The translations under genes and the position numbers were made by a program. DNA of 64,000 nt. It comes from Roseicella sp. DB1501. Lineage in GTDB: Bacteria; Pseudomonadota; Alphaproteobacteria; Acetobacterales; Acetobacteraceae. Positions 44,425-53,926 of this stretch are shown one piece after another. Numbering within the stretch: position 1 is the first letter of the stretch; every line of letters starts with the position of its first letter. The stretch covers positions 62,001 to 126,000 of the forward strand of contig NZ_JABFHG010000014.1 of assembly GCF_013112485.1 (NCBI RefSeq), in the 5' to 3' direction. The notes beneath the pieces were generated by a model. It was not told where the DNA came from, did no database searches, and saw only the letters and a list, made by a program, of their open reading frames with translations.

Positions 44425-46434
44425 TCAGGCCTTGCCGCCGGCCCGGATCACGATGGCCGCTGAGGTGACGATATGGCCACCCAGGACCAGCCGCAGATGC
44501 GGCGCATCCGCTGGCCCGCCCTGCTGCGTGTAAGGCGGCAGATCGACGAGCTGGTCGAAGAGCTGCTGGTCTCCGGTCGGGTCCCGGAGCGGCAGCATCT
44601 CATGGCCCGACGCGGCCAGGCGCTCGCCCAGGCCTTCGAGATGGCGACGCTGATAGAGTACGGTGGGGCCTGCCTCGATGGTCGGACCGGTCGGGTTGAG
44701 ATTGTACTCGGTCGTGTGCACGGCGATGCCGCCCGGTCGCAGGCAGCGCATGGCTGTGCGGATGAAGGCTTCGCCGGCCTCGAGCGAGCCGAGATGCTCG
44801 AGGGCGCAGACCGACCAGACGAAGTCGAATTCGCCCTGCAGCAGATCCTCCGGAATCGCGGACATGTCCACAGGACGGAAGCGGACGCGGCGGCGGAATC
44901 CCTCCTCGGGCAACAGGCGCGGACGATGCAGGCTCTCCAGCCGGTCCGCATGCTGCCCGGTCTCCGTCCAGGCCGTCGCCCGGCTGTCGGTACCGTCGAG
45001 ATCCGTCGCCAGCACCTCGACGCCGCGGCTGGCGAAGAGGGCGGGAAGATCCTCGCGCCCGACCGCGAAGCCGAGCCCGCGCATCCCGGGCTCCAGCATG
45101 CCGGCCTCCCAGAGCATCTGCGGGACGGTGCAGTCTTCCCAGAGCTTCCGATGATAATGCGGCTCGGTGCCGAGCACGCGGCACCAGTAATGCAGCCAAT
45201 CCCCCTCGATATCGGCTTGGCAGCAGGCGCGGCTGGCCAGCCCGATGGCCTGTGGCCCGATCGGCGCTTCGGTCGCGGCGCGGGCGGCGAGCCGGGACTG
45301 CGCCAGCGCCGAGCCCAGCAGCTTGATATTGGCCCGCAGGGCGGCCGTCTCGCCCGTCGTGACATGCGGCGACCTGAACGCGATCCTGCCAGGCGCCGGG
45401 CGCCGCTCCGGCGAGGTCCCGCCCGCGTCCCAGGCGGCATCCTGGCTGGCCTCGATCGCAACCGATACCGCGCTGCCGATCGCCTGCTCCATCGCATCCG
45501 GCATCGGATCGATGTCCGCCTCGTCGAGCCGCAGCCTTTCCTCGCGGATCGTCATCGATCCGCCGCGCGGCAGGGTGGGGCAGGCATAGCGCAGCACCAT
45601 CCAGTGCAGCATCCCATCGGCCTGCGGCGTGCCCTTGACGCTGGCGAGGAGATGGCCGTCGCCGAGACGGAGATGGCAGGCCTGGGCCGCGCCGCCATAG
45701 CGCGGCTCCTCCGGCAGCATCAGATGGCGCGCCGGTCCCTCATGCAGCATCACGGCGCCCGTCTGCCCGGCCGGTTGGCTGGCTGCCTTGCCGGCGGGAC
45801 CCCAGGCGATCAGGCGGCGGATGGCGGTGCGGGCGCCGGCCGGGCTGAGGGCGTCGAGCGCGGTGGTGATGCGCGGCGCAACCAGGCGCCGACCCGGCTC
45901 CGCCGTCAGCGTCACCGTCAGCTGCAGGACCGGATTGTCGGCCGAGATGGCGTATTCGTAGCGCAGGCGGGCGAAGGGACGGAGGCGGCCGGCCAGCCCT
46001 TCCGGCCGGCTAAAGCGGCTCTCATGGAACAGCACCACCCGGCCCGGCAGGCGACGAATGCCGAAATCGACGATATTGGCTTCGACGTCGAGGGACAGGG
46101 CGCGGCCGCGATGGTGGCATTCGAGCATGTTGCCTGAGTGGCAAATCGGGCTGCCCGGCGCCCCTTCGGCGCCGCGCAGGGCCTGCAACACCAGCCCCTG
46201 CGACAGGTCGCCGCTGTATTCGTGCCATGCGGTGGTGATGACGAAGCGGCGCGGGTCCCGCTCTTCCAGCAGCAAGCTGGGCGCGGTGGCCCGGGCATGC
46301 AGGAGCCCAGCCGGGGAGACGGCCAGCGCGGCATCCATCATCGACTCGGCCGCGGTGACGGCCGGGCTGCGCGGGGCGGGCACATCGTCCGGGATGCGGC
46401 CGCTGCTCTCTACGGTCAGGGTTGCATTGTGCAT
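44425..46434 (-). CDS. Two-domain protein: unrecognised N-terminal domain plus C-terminal SAM-dependent methyltransferase
   Basis: 669 residues. The C-terminal 270 or so residues are a class I methyltransferase-like domain: the lead-in LWEDCTVPQMLWEAGMLEPG, then motif I in GLGFAVGREDLPALFASRGV with the acidic end of strand two in VLATDLDG, and the later strand DFVWSVCALEHLGSLEAGEA with CLRPGGIAVHTTEYNLNPTG. Relatives of this domain occur in surface-glycan gene clusters. The first 330 residues are rich in predicted beta strands (RRFVITTAWHEYSG, RLRYEYAISADNPVLQLTVT) and I do not recognise them; a polysaccharide-lyase or carbohydrate-binding beta-sandwich is one possibility. No signal peptide or membrane segment. 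Start ATG 46434. Confidence 0.72.
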   Translation of the reverse strand: MHNATLTVESSGRIPDDVPAPRSPAVTAAESMMDAALAVSPAGLLHARATAPSLLLEERDPRRFVITTAWHEYSGDLSQGLVLQALRGAEGAPGSPICHSGNMLECHHRGRALSLDVEANIVDFGIRRLPGRVVLFHESRFSRPEGLAGRLRPFARLRYEYAISADNPVLQLTVTLTAEPGRRLVAPRITTALDALSPAGARTAIRRLIAWGPAGKAASQPAGQTGAVMLHEGPARHLMLPEEPRYGGAAQACHLRLGDGHLLASVKGTPQADGMLHWMVLRYACPTLPRGGSMTIREERLRLDEADIDPMPDAMEQAIGSAVSVAIEASQDAAWDAGGTSPERRPAPGRIAFRSPHVTTGETAALRANIKLLGSALAQSRLAARAATEAPIGPQAIGLASRACCQADIEGDWLHYWCRVLGTEPHYHRKLWEDCTVPQMLWEAGMLEPGMRGLGFAVGREDLPALFASRGVEVLATDLDGTDSRATAWTETGQHADRLESLHRPRLLPEEGFRRRVRFRPVDMSAIPEDLLQGEFDFVWSVCALEHLGSLEAGEAFIRTAMRCLRPGGIAVHTTEYNLNPTGPTIEAGPTVLYQRRHLEGLGERLAASGHEMLPLRDPTGDQQLFDQLVDLPPYTQQGGPADAPHLRLVLGGHIVTSAAIVIRAGGKA

Positions 46435-46511
46435 GACCAAACATCTATCTCAACCGGTGCGGCAGGAACAGAAAAGCCTTTCGCCCAAACCAAGAAAGAG
46501 GTGGCACCCCG

Positions 46512-47639
46512 ATGATCGATGAGACCGGCTTGCCGCCCCATCCCGCTGCTTGGCCCCAGACCACGGCAGGGGAGCTGGGTTTCGACCCCGCCGCGCTTGC
46601 CGAGGCGGTGACCTTCGCGCTGATACATGAATCACCCTGGCCGCGCGACATCCGCGCCCATCTCGAGGCCGGCTTCTTCGAGCCGCCGCCGGACAACGCC
46701 ATCATCGGACCCGTCCGGTCCCGCGGCGACCCGAACGGGGTGATCCTGCGGCACGGCCGGCTGGTGGCGCGCTGGGGCGATCCGCGGCAGGTCGACATGA
46801 CCTTCAGCGTGGCGAAATCCTACCTCGCCCTCCTGGCCGGCCTGGCGGTGGGCGATGGGCTGATCCCCGACCTCGACGCGCCGGTCGGCCAGCTGGTTGA
46901 GGATGGCGGCTTCGACTCGCCGCAGAACCGCGGCATCACTTGGCGGCAACTGCTGCAGAACAGCTCGGAATGGGAGGGCACGCTCTTCGGCAAGAGCGAC
47001 CGCATCGATCGCGGTCGGAATCTGCAACTCGAAGGGAAGGGGCGGAAGGGGGAGCCGCGGCCGCTGCAGCCGCCGGGCGCCTATTGGGAATACAACGACG
47101 TCCGGGTGAACCGCCTCGCCCTGGCCCTGCTCCGCCGCTTCCGCCGGCCGCTGCCCGAGGTCTTCGCCGAGCGCATCATGCAGCCGATCGGCGCCTCGGC
47201 CGACTGGTCCTGGCATGGCTACGAGACGAGCTGGGTGGAGGTGGAGGGCCGGCGCCTGCAGAGCGTCTCCGGCGGCGGGCATTGGGGTGGCGGCGTCTTC
47301 ATCCATGCCGAGGACCAGGCCCGTATCGGCCAGCTCGTGCTGCAGGACGGGATCTGGGCCGGCCGGCGCCTGCTGCCGGAGGGCTGGGTGGCGGCCTGTC
47401 GCACCCCCTGCGCCCTCAACCCGCATTACGGCCTGCTCTGGTGGCTCAACACCGGCCGCACCCGCTGGCCGGCCGCGAGCGCCGAGAGCATTTGCTTCTC
47501 GGGCGCCGGCGGCAACATCACTTGGATCGACGCGCCGAACGGGATCGTCGCCGTGCTGCGCTGGATCAACGCGACCCGGTTGGACGACTTCATGCAACGG
47601 GTCGGAGCGGCGCTGCGCAGCCCCGCACCGGCGGCCTGA
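46512..47639 (+). CDS. Serine beta-lactamase/esterase family protein (class C-like)
   Basis: A 375-residue penicillin-binding-type serine hydrolase. The nucleophile motif S99-x-x-K102 lies in DMTFSVAKSYLALLAG. The second motif, normally Y-x-N, appears as Y194-N-D in YWEYNDVRVN. A third-strand region is FSGAGGNITWIDAPNG. No signal peptide is visible, which argues against a secreted beta-lactamase and for a cytoplasmic esterase or peptidase such as EstB. Ends 20 bp from the stop of the convergent spoVR-like gene. Confidence 0.82.
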   Translation: MIDETGLPPHPAAWPQTTAGELGFDPAALAEAVTFALIHESPWPRDIRAHLEAGFFEPPPDNAIIGPVRSRGDPNGVILRHGRLVARWGDPRQVDMTFSVAKSYLALLAGLAVGDGLIPDLDAPVGQLVEDGGFDSPQNRGITWRQLLQNSSEWEGTLFGKSDRIDRGRNLQLEGKGRKGEPRPLQPPGAYWEYNDVRVNRLALALLRRFRRPLPEVFAERIMQPIGASADWSWHGYETSWVEVEGRRLQSVSGGGHWGGGVFIHAEDQARIGQLVLQDGIWAGRRLLPEGWVAACRTPCALNPHYGLLWWLNTGRTRWPAASAESICFSGAGGNITWIDAPNGIVAVLRWINATRLDDFMQRVGAALRSPAPAA

Positions 47640-47659
47640 AGCGGTGGGCGGCCGCCGCC

Positions 47660-49198
47660 TCAGCGCGGCGGGCTGACCGCGTGCTCGCGCAAGCTGGCGC
47701 CGCTCGCCGGATCCACCTCGCGCAGCAGCACGTCGTAGCTCCAGAGGCTGGCGAGGTGACGCAGCACCTGCCGCGCCTCCTGCTCTTCCAGCAGCCGGCC
47801 GGAGGCGACGCGGTGCTCCAGCACCAGCTTGCGGTCGCCGCCGAGGTCGACATCCACCACCTGGATGTCCGGGTCCTGCCAGGCCGGGTCGTATTGCCGG
47901 GCAAGGGCGCGCCGCACCCGCCGGTAGCCGCGCTCGTCATGCATCGCATCCACCCGCAGCACCGGCTGGCCGCTGTCATCGACAAGATGGAAGAGCCGCA
48001 GCTTGCGCATCAGCGCCGGGCTGAGGAATTGCAGCACGAAGCTCTCGTCGCGGAACTCCGCCCAGCCATGCCGCAGGACCGGCATCGGGTCGCCGCAACC
48101 GGCGAAGTCCGGGAACCACTGCTTGTCTTCCTCGGTCGGCGCGCGGCAGATGCGCTCGATGTCCTCCATCATGGCGAAGCCGAGCGCATAAGGGTTCATG
48201 CCCGAATAGCGCTGGTCGTCGAAATCCGGCTGCATGACGACGGAGGAATGGGAGTGCAGCACCTCCAGCATCGCGCCGTCGCTGATCCGGCCCTGCTGGT
48301 GCAGGCGGTTCAGGATGCGGTGGTGGACATAGGTGGCACAGCCCTCATTCATCATCTTGGTCTGGCGCTGCGGATGGAAATACTGCGCCACGTTGCGGAC
48401 GATGCGCAGGATCTCGCGCTGCCAGGGGGCGAGGCGCGGCGCCGACTTTTCGAGGAAGTAGAGGATGTTCTCCTGCGGCAATTGCAGCAGGGCGCGGCGC
48501 CGCTCCTCCTCGGTGCTGGTGGTCGGCTGCGAGGCCTTCTCCGGCAGGGTCGACCAGAGGACGTTGAACATCCGCTCGTCATGCTCCCGACGCTCCCGCT
48601 CCCGCTTCTGCTCGCTCTGCAGGTCCGGGGCGCGGCGGCGGTGGCGGTGGACGCCGTAATTCATCAGGGCATGTGCCGAGTCGAGCACCCGCTCGACCGC
48701 CAGCTCGCCATGCTGCTCCTCGCAGGACTGAACGTAGCCCTTGGCGAATTCGAGGTAGTCAAGGATGCCCTTGGCATCGGTCCATTCGCGGAAGAGGCGG
48801 TTGTTCTTGAAGAAGTGGTTGTGGCCAAAGGCAGCGTGGGCGATCACCAACGCCTGCATCGTCGCCGTGTTCTCCTCCATGACGTAGGAAACGCACGGAT
48901 CGGAGTTGATGACGATCTCATAGGCGAGGCCACGATAGCCCTTGCGGTACAGCGCCTCCTGCTGGGCGAAATGCTTGCCGAAGGACCAGTGCCGATAGAA
49001 GAGTGGCAGGCCGGTGCTGGCATAGGCGTCGAGCATCTGCTCGGCGCTGATGACCTCGATGCGGTTCGGGTACCAGTCGAGCCCGAGCTCGGCGCCGGCG
49101 AGTTCCTCGCAGGCGTCGTGGACCCGCATCAGCGTGTCGAAATCCCAGTCGGCGCCCTCGTAGAGAAGGCGGCTCTCAGGCTTCATGATGACGTTCAC
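47660..49198 (-). CDS. SpoVR family protein (YcgB-like)
   Basis: 512 residues, the usual length. Recognisable segments are LLYEGADWDFDTLMRVHDAC, IEVISAEQMLDAYASTGLPL, YRHWSFGKHFAQQE and the His-rich IAHAAFGHNHFFKNNRLF. FMI-type features near MMNEGCATYVHHRILNRLHQ suggest a metal-dependent hydrolase-like core (H-x-H, E), but the molecular function is not established. Bacillus SpoVR acts in spore cortex formation; Gram-negative YcgB is in the RpoS/nitrogen-limitation group with YeaG and YeaH. Third gene of the prkA-DUF444-spoVR operon, overlapping DUF444 by 4 bp. Confidence 0.94.
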   Translation of the reverse strand: MNVIMKPESRLLYEGADWDFDTLMRVHDACEELAGAELGLDWYPNRIEVISAEQMLDAYASTGLPLFYRHWSFGKHFAQQEALYRKGYRGLAYEIVINSDPCVSYVMEENTATMQALVIAHAAFGHNHFFKNNRLFREWTDAKGILDYLEFAKGYVQSCEEQHGELAVERVLDSAHALMNYGVHRHRRRAPDLQSEQKRERERREHDERMFNVLWSTLPEKASQPTTSTEEERRRALLQLPQENILYFLEKSAPRLAPWQREILRIVRNVAQYFHPQRQTKMMNEGCATYVHHRILNRLHQQGRISDGAMLEVLHSHSSVVMQPDFDDQRYSGMNPYALGFAMMEDIERICRAPTEEDKQWFPDFAGCGDPMPVLRHGWAEFRDESFVLQFLSPALMRKLRLFHLVDDSGQPVLRVDAMHDERGYRRVRRALARQYDPAWQDPDIQVVDVDLGGDRKLVLEHRVASGRLLEEQEARQVLRHLASLWSYDVLLREVDPASGASLREHAVSPPR

Positions 49199-50499
49199 GC
49201 GCTGGCCCCCTCGGTCACGCCGCGCTTGGCGAAGAGCTCCCGGAAGACCGGGAAGATCTCCCGCCGGTGGCGGACCTTCTTCATGGCGAGTGGCGCGCCG
49301 GCATTCACCAGCGCCTCATAGGTGCGCCAGAGATCGGTCGGGCCGCGCGGGAAACCCGGGATGCCGTGCTCGCCCTCCCGGCCCACCTCGATATAGGCGT
49401 AGTACTGGCAGGCGGGCAGGATGGTATCCACCAGCAGCCGCGCCGTCTTCTGGCTGTCCCCGGCGGCGTTGTCGCCGTCCGAGGCCTGGGCCGCGTAGAT
49501 GTTCCACTCGTTCGGCGGGTAGCGATCCGCCACCACCTTGCGCATTTCCTCGAGTGCGGTGGAGACCAGCGTGCCGCCGGTCTCGCGGCTGTGGAAGAAA
49601 GTCTCCTCATCCACCTCCGACGCCTCGTGCGTGTGGCGGATGAAGACGATCTCCACATGCTTGTAGCGGCGCTGCAGGAAAATATAGAGCAGCGTGTAGA
49701 AGCGCTTGGCCAGATCCTTCATGTCCTCGGTCATGGAGCCGGAGACATCCATGAGGCAGAACATGACCGCCTGGGCGACTGGCCGCGGCACCGGCTCGAA
49801 GCGCCGGTAGCGGACGTCGATCGGGTCGATGTAGGGGATGCGGCGGGTCCGCAGCAGCTGCCGCTCGAGCTCCGCTCGCAAGGCGAGCACCCGTTCGGCA
49901 TGCTCGGGCTTGCCTTCGAGCGCGGCGATCTCCGCCTCGAGCGCCTGCACCTCCTCCGGCTTCGGCCGCTTGAGGGCGATCCGCCGCGACAGGCTGTTCC
50001 GCATGGTGCGGGGCAGGGAGAGGTTGGCCGGGGAGCCGGAGACGGAATAGCCGGCCCGGTGCCAGGCCGGATCGGCGCCTTCGACCAGCCGCCGCTTGGC
50101 CATGTCGGGCAGTTCGAGGTCGTCGAGGAAGAGGGAGAGGAATTCCTCCCGGCTCAGGACGAAACGGAAGGCGTCCTCGCCGCCGCCATCGGTGGCGCCC
50201 TCCGAGCCGCCGCCGCCGCCGCCGCCCGGCGGGCGGGGGATCTCATCCCCCTCCCGGTATTCCTTGTTGCCGGGCAGGACGTGGTCGCGGATGCCGCCGG
50301 AGCCGAGATGGAAGCTGGGCTCGCGGATGCCGTGCAGGGGGATGCTGACCTCGCCCCCCTCATCGGCCGAACGGATGTCACGCTTGGCGGAGGCGTCCCG
50401 GACCGCCTCCTGCACCAGGGATTTCGCCCGACGCAGGAAGCGCTGCCGGTTGGGAAGGCTCTTGCCGCTTGGATTGAGGCGGCGATCCAGGATCTGCAT
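49195..50499 (-). CDS. DUF444 family protein (YeaH-like, von Willebrand A domain)
   Basis: 434 residues. The N-terminal part has basic RNQ-type segments (NRQRFLRRAKSLVQEAVRDA), a polyglycine linker near residue 95, and a C-terminal vWA-like domain with the metal-ion site DVSGSMTEDMKDLAKRF (D-x-S-x-S). Homologous to E. coli YeaH, whose gene is co-expressed with yeaG under nitrogen starvation and stationary phase. Encoded between the PrkA kinase and SpoVR genes; 27 bp after prkA. Confidence 0.94.
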   Translation of the reverse strand: MQILDRRLNPSGKSLPNRQRFLRRAKSLVQEAVRDASAKRDIRSADEGGEVSIPLHGIREPSFHLGSGGIRDHVLPGNKEYREGDEIPRPPGGGGGGGSEGATDGGGEDAFRFVLSREEFLSLFLDDLELPDMAKRRLVEGADPAWHRAGYSVSGSPANLSLPRTMRNSLSRRIALKRPKPEEVQALEAEIAALEGKPEHAERVLALRAELERQLLRTRRIPYIDPIDVRYRRFEPVPRPVAQAVMFCLMDVSGSMTEDMKDLAKRFYTLLYIFLQRRYKHVEIVFIRHTHEASEVDEETFFHSRETGGTLVSTALEEMRKVVADRYPPNEWNIYAAQASDGDNAAGDSQKTARLLVDTILPACQYYAYIEVGREGEHGIPGFPRGPTDLWRTYEALVNAGAPLAMKKVRHRREIFPVFRELFAKRGVTEGASA

Positions 50500-50526
50500 A
50501 CAGCGGCCTGCCTTCGGGTTGTCGGG

Positions 50527-52473
50527 CTAGCCGGCCTGCTTGACGCGCATGTACCACTCCACCAGCCGGCGCACCTGCCTCTCAGTATAGCCGCGAGCGG
50601 TCATCCGAGCCACGAATTCACCGTGTTTCTTCTCGGTGTCGCCGTCCTTCTTCGAGCCGAAGCTGATCACCGGCAACAGGTCCTCCACCTGGCTGAACAT
50701 GCGCCGCTCAATCACCTCCCGGATCTTCTCATAGGAGGTCCAGGAGGGGTTCTTCCCGCCCCGATTGGCCCGCGCCCGAAGGGCGAATTTCACCACCTCG
50801 TTGCGGAAATCCTTAGGATTGGCGATGCCGGCCGGCTTCTCGACCTTGGTGAGCTCCTGGTTCAGCAGCTCCCGGTTCATCATCTGGCCGGTATCGGGAT
50901 CCTTGAAGTCCATGTCCTCGACCCAAGCATCGGCATAGGCCACGTAGCGGTCGAAGAGGTTCTGGCCGTAGTCGTTGTAGGATTCGAGATAGGCCTTCTG
51001 GATCTCGTTGCCGATGAACTCGGCATAGCGCGGCGCCAACTCGCCCTTGATGAACTCGAGGTAGCGCTTCTCGGTTTCGTCCGGCAGCTGCTCGCGCCGG
51101 ATCGACTGTTCCAGCACGTACATCAGGTGGACGGGATCGGCTGCGATCTCGGTCGTGTCGTAGTTGAAGGTCGCGGCCAGCACCTTGAAGGCGAAGCGGG
51201 TGGAGGCGCCGTCCATGCCCTCATCCGGCCCGGCCGAGTCGCGGTACTCCTGCACCGTCTTCGCCCGCGGATCGGTCTCCTTCAGGCTCTCGCCGTCATA
51301 GACCCGCATCTTGGCGTAGAGGTTGGAGTTCTCGTGCTTGCGCAGGCGCGAGAGCACGCTGAAGCGGGCCAACATCTCGAGCGTCGCCGGCGCGCAGGGC
51401 GCCGAGGAGAGCTCGGAGCTGCGGACCAGCTTGTCGTAGATCCTTTGCTCCTCCGTCACCCGCAGGCAGTAGGGAACCTTGATGACGTAGATGCGGTCGA
51501 TGAAGGCTTCGTTGTTCTTGTTGTTCTTGAAGCTCTGCCACTCCGCCTCGTTGCTGTGCGCCATGATGATCCCCTGGAAGGGGATGGCGCCGATATTCTC
51601 CGTACCGATGTAGTTGCCTTCCTGCGTCGCCGTCAGCAGCGGGTGCAGCATCTTGATCGGCGCCTTGAACATCTCGACGAATTCGAGGATGCCCTGGTTG
51701 GCGCGGTTCAGCCCGCCCGAGAAGCTGTAGGCATCCGGGTCGTTCTGGCCGTACATCTCGAGCTTGCGGATATCGACCTTGCCGACCAGCGAGGAAATGT
51801 CCTGGTTGTTCTCGTCGCCCGGCTCGGTCTTGGCAACGGCGATCTGCCGCAGCCGGCTGGGCCGCACCTTCACCACCCGGAATTTCGAGATGTCGCCGCC
51901 GAACTCGTCGAGACGCTTGAGCGCCCAGGGGCTCATCAGCCCGGTGAGCCGCCGGCGCGGGATGCCATAGCGGTCCTCGAGCATGCCGCCGAGCCGCTCC
52001 GGATCGAACAGGCCAAGAGGGCTCTCGAAGACCGGGCTCATCTGGTCACCGGCCTTCAACACGTAGACCGGCTCCTGCTCCATCAGCGCCTTCAGACGCT
52101 CGGCGAGGGAGGACTTGCCGCCGCCGACCGGCCCGAGCAGGTAGAGGATCTGCTTGCGCTCCTCGAGCCCCTGCGCGGCGTGGCGGAAGAAGCCCACGAT
52201 CCGCTCGATCGTGTCCTCCATACCGAAGAACTCGGAGAAGGCCGGATAGATCCGGATAGTGCGGTTGAGGAAGATCCGCCCGAGGCGGGCATCCTTCGCG
52301 GTGTCCACGACCTCCGGCTCACCGATCGCCTTGAGGATGCGTTCGGGAGCGGAAGCGTAGCAGCCCGGATCGGATTTGCAGGCCTCGAGAAACTCGGAAA
52401 TCGACATGTCCGATTCCCGGCGGGCTTCATAGGCCCGTGCGTAATCGGCGAAGATGTCCTGCATGGTGTCCAT
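50527..52473 (-). CDS. prkA: PrkA-type serine protein kinase/AAA protein (YeaG-like)
   Basis: 648 residues, matching E. coli YeaG (644) and Bacillus PrkA. The N-terminal AAA part has Walker A in YLLGPVGGGKSSLAERL and a Walker B-like region around FVEMFKAPIKMLHPLL. The C-terminal PrkA domain includes SFKNNKNNEAFIDRIYVIKV, AKMRVYDGESLKETDP and ARANRGGKNPSWTSYEKIRE. Homologues phosphorylate proteins on serine, and Bacillus PrkA has also been described as a Lon-type protease, so the activity is debated. First gene of a three-gene stress/nitrogen-starvation operon; AGGGG precedes ATG 52473. Confidence 0.95.
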   Translation of the reverse strand: MDTMQDIFADYARAYEARRESDMSISEFLEACKSDPGCYASAPERILKAIGEPEVVDTAKDARLGRIFLNRTIRIYPAFSEFFGMEDTIERIVGFFRHAAQGLEERKQILYLLGPVGGGKSSLAERLKALMEQEPVYVLKAGDQMSPVFESPLGLFDPERLGGMLEDRYGIPRRRLTGLMSPWALKRLDEFGGDISKFRVVKVRPSRLRQIAVAKTEPGDENNQDISSLVGKVDIRKLEMYGQNDPDAYSFSGGLNRANQGILEFVEMFKAPIKMLHPLLTATQEGNYIGTENIGAIPFQGIIMAHSNEAEWQSFKNNKNNEAFIDRIYVIKVPYCLRVTEEQRIYDKLVRSSELSSAPCAPATLEMLARFSVLSRLRKHENSNLYAKMRVYDGESLKETDPRAKTVQEYRDSAGPDEGMDGASTRFAFKVLAATFNYDTTEIAADPVHLMYVLEQSIRREQLPDETEKRYLEFIKGELAPRYAEFIGNEIQKAYLESYNDYGQNLFDRYVAYADAWVEDMDFKDPDTGQMMNRELLNQELTKVEKPAGIANPKDFRNEVVKFALRARANRGGKNPSWTSYEKIREVIERRMFSQVEDLLPVISFGSKKDGDTEKKHGEFVARMTARGYTERQVRRLVEWYMRVKQAG

Positions 52474-53090
52474 CGGCGGCCCCTGGAAGTGCTGCCACGA
52501 ATGCGCAACGCCGGTAGCATGGGCTTTGCCAAGGCAGATTGCGGTAAACTTTTATTGCTGCGCCGCAGTGTGGCGTTGTAGTCCGTAAATCATGTTGTCC
52601 TGATAGCGCGGATCGCAAGCCCGGTCCTGTTGTTGGCCACGAAGCTGTCAAATCACGCACCGGAACGCTGCGGCTCGACACAATATGCCGAACCGACTCC
52701 TTGTGAATCGCTTCATGGAGGCCCGAAACAAAGACTTGTCCATGTTTGAGGCATGGTGTGCCTGTCTCCGCAGCGTCTCGTCAGCCGGTTACAATCTCTG
52801 CTGCACCCAAGGGATCCTTGGCCCGCCACGCAGGTGCAATCTGTGATGAGCTGCGCTAAATGGTAAAGTTTAGCCCCTTGCAGGCGGCTCGACTCGGCCA
52901 GCAGCGCCAGTGAATACGATTCGCCGGGCTGGCGATGGCGAGAAGGTTAATCAGGCCGGAATTTCAAGCCTGCCGGGCGCGCATCGGCGCCCGGCGGCCC
53001 TGCCTGTTTCCTGGGCACAGGGTCCTTCGCTCTTGGCTCCCGGGCAGCGGCGCGCCGGACGCCGGCCGCCCGGGCAACGTCATCCTCGCC
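52474..53090. other. 617-bp non-coding region of lower GC upstream of prkA
   Basis: No ORF here looks coding on either strand, and base composition is clearly less GC-rich than the surrounding genes. A TTGACA hexamer reads toward prkA at 52651-52646 without a convincing -10. A small palindrome GCTAAA (52855-52860) to TTTAGC (52869-52874) is present. It likely holds the prkA promoter and may hold a small RNA or remnant sequence, but I cannot define one. Confidence 0.4.
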
Positions 53091-53882
53091 TCATTCCTCG
53101 CTGTTCGGCGGCGCGCCCGCCAGCACCCCGCCATCGATGACCATGCTCTGGCCGGTCATGAAGCTGCCGGCGGGGCTGGCGAGGAAGACGGCGGCGCCCG
53201 CGATCTCGTCCGGCTCGCCGATCCGCTTCAGCGGGGTGTCCCGGGTCCGCTTCTTGTAGTTGACCGGATCCTCCCAGAGCGCCCGCGCGAAATCGGTGCG
53301 GACCAGCCCCGGGGCGATGCAGTTCACCCGGATGTTCTTCGGTCCCCACTCGCAGGCAAGGTTGCGGGCGAGCTGCAGGTCGGCCGCCTTGGTGATGGCG
53401 TAGGCGCCGAGATTGGTGGAGCCGCGATAGCCGCCGATCGAGCTGACGATGACGATGGCGCCGCCGCCGCGCGCCTCCATCGAGGGGATGCACATATGGC
53501 TCAGCCACATGTTCGACTTCACGTTGGTCGCCATCATCTTGTCGAAGATGTCGTCCGGGATGCCCATGGCGGGCCCGAAATGCGGGTTGATCGCCGCGTT
53601 GCAGACCAGGATGTCCACCCCGCCGTAACGGCGCATGGTCTCCTCGGCGAGCGCCTGCAGCTCGGGCTTGCGGCCGATATTGCAGGCGAAGGCGAAGGCT
53701 TCGCCGCCCTTCGCCGCGATGCCGTCGACCACTGCCTGGCAGGCATCGAGCTTGCGGGAGGAGACCACCACCTTGGCGCCATGCTCGGCCATGCGCTCGG
53801 CGATCGCGCGGCCGATCCCACGGCTGCCGCCGGTGACGATCGCCACCTTGCCGGAAAGGTCGAACAGGGATGATCCGGGCAT
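53091..53882 (-). CDS. Short-chain dehydrogenase/reductase
   Basis: A 263-residue classical SDR. The coenzyme site is KVAIVTGGSRGIGRAIAERM, and SSRKLDACQ after strand two favours NADP. The structural motif is LVCNAAINPHFGP. Catalytic Ser is in IVIVSSIGGYRG, Tyr and Lys in GAYAITKAADLQ. The C-terminal segment is GQSMVIDGGVLAG. Start ATG 53882. Often annotated as 3-oxoacyl-ACP reductase-like or DHRS4-like; the substrate is unknown. Upstream lies a long perfect inverted repeat, then a divergent phosphatase gene. Confidence 0.89.
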   Translation of the reverse strand: MPGSSLFDLSGKVAIVTGGSRGIGRAIAERMAEHGAKVVVSSRKLDACQAVVDGIAAKGGEAFAFACNIGRKPELQALAEETMRRYGGVDILVCNAAINPHFGPAMGIPDDIFDKMMATNVKSNMWLSHMCIPSMEARGGGAIVIVSSIGGYRGSTNLGAYAITKAADLQLARNLACEWGPKNIRVNCIAPGLVRTDFARALWEDPVNYKKRTRDTPLKRIGEPDEIAGAAVFLASPAGSFMTGQSMVIDGGVLAGAPPNSEE

Positions 53883-53926
53883 GCTGCGTTTCCTCTGTCT
53901 TGTGCCGCGCTGAGTCTCCGCAGCCC

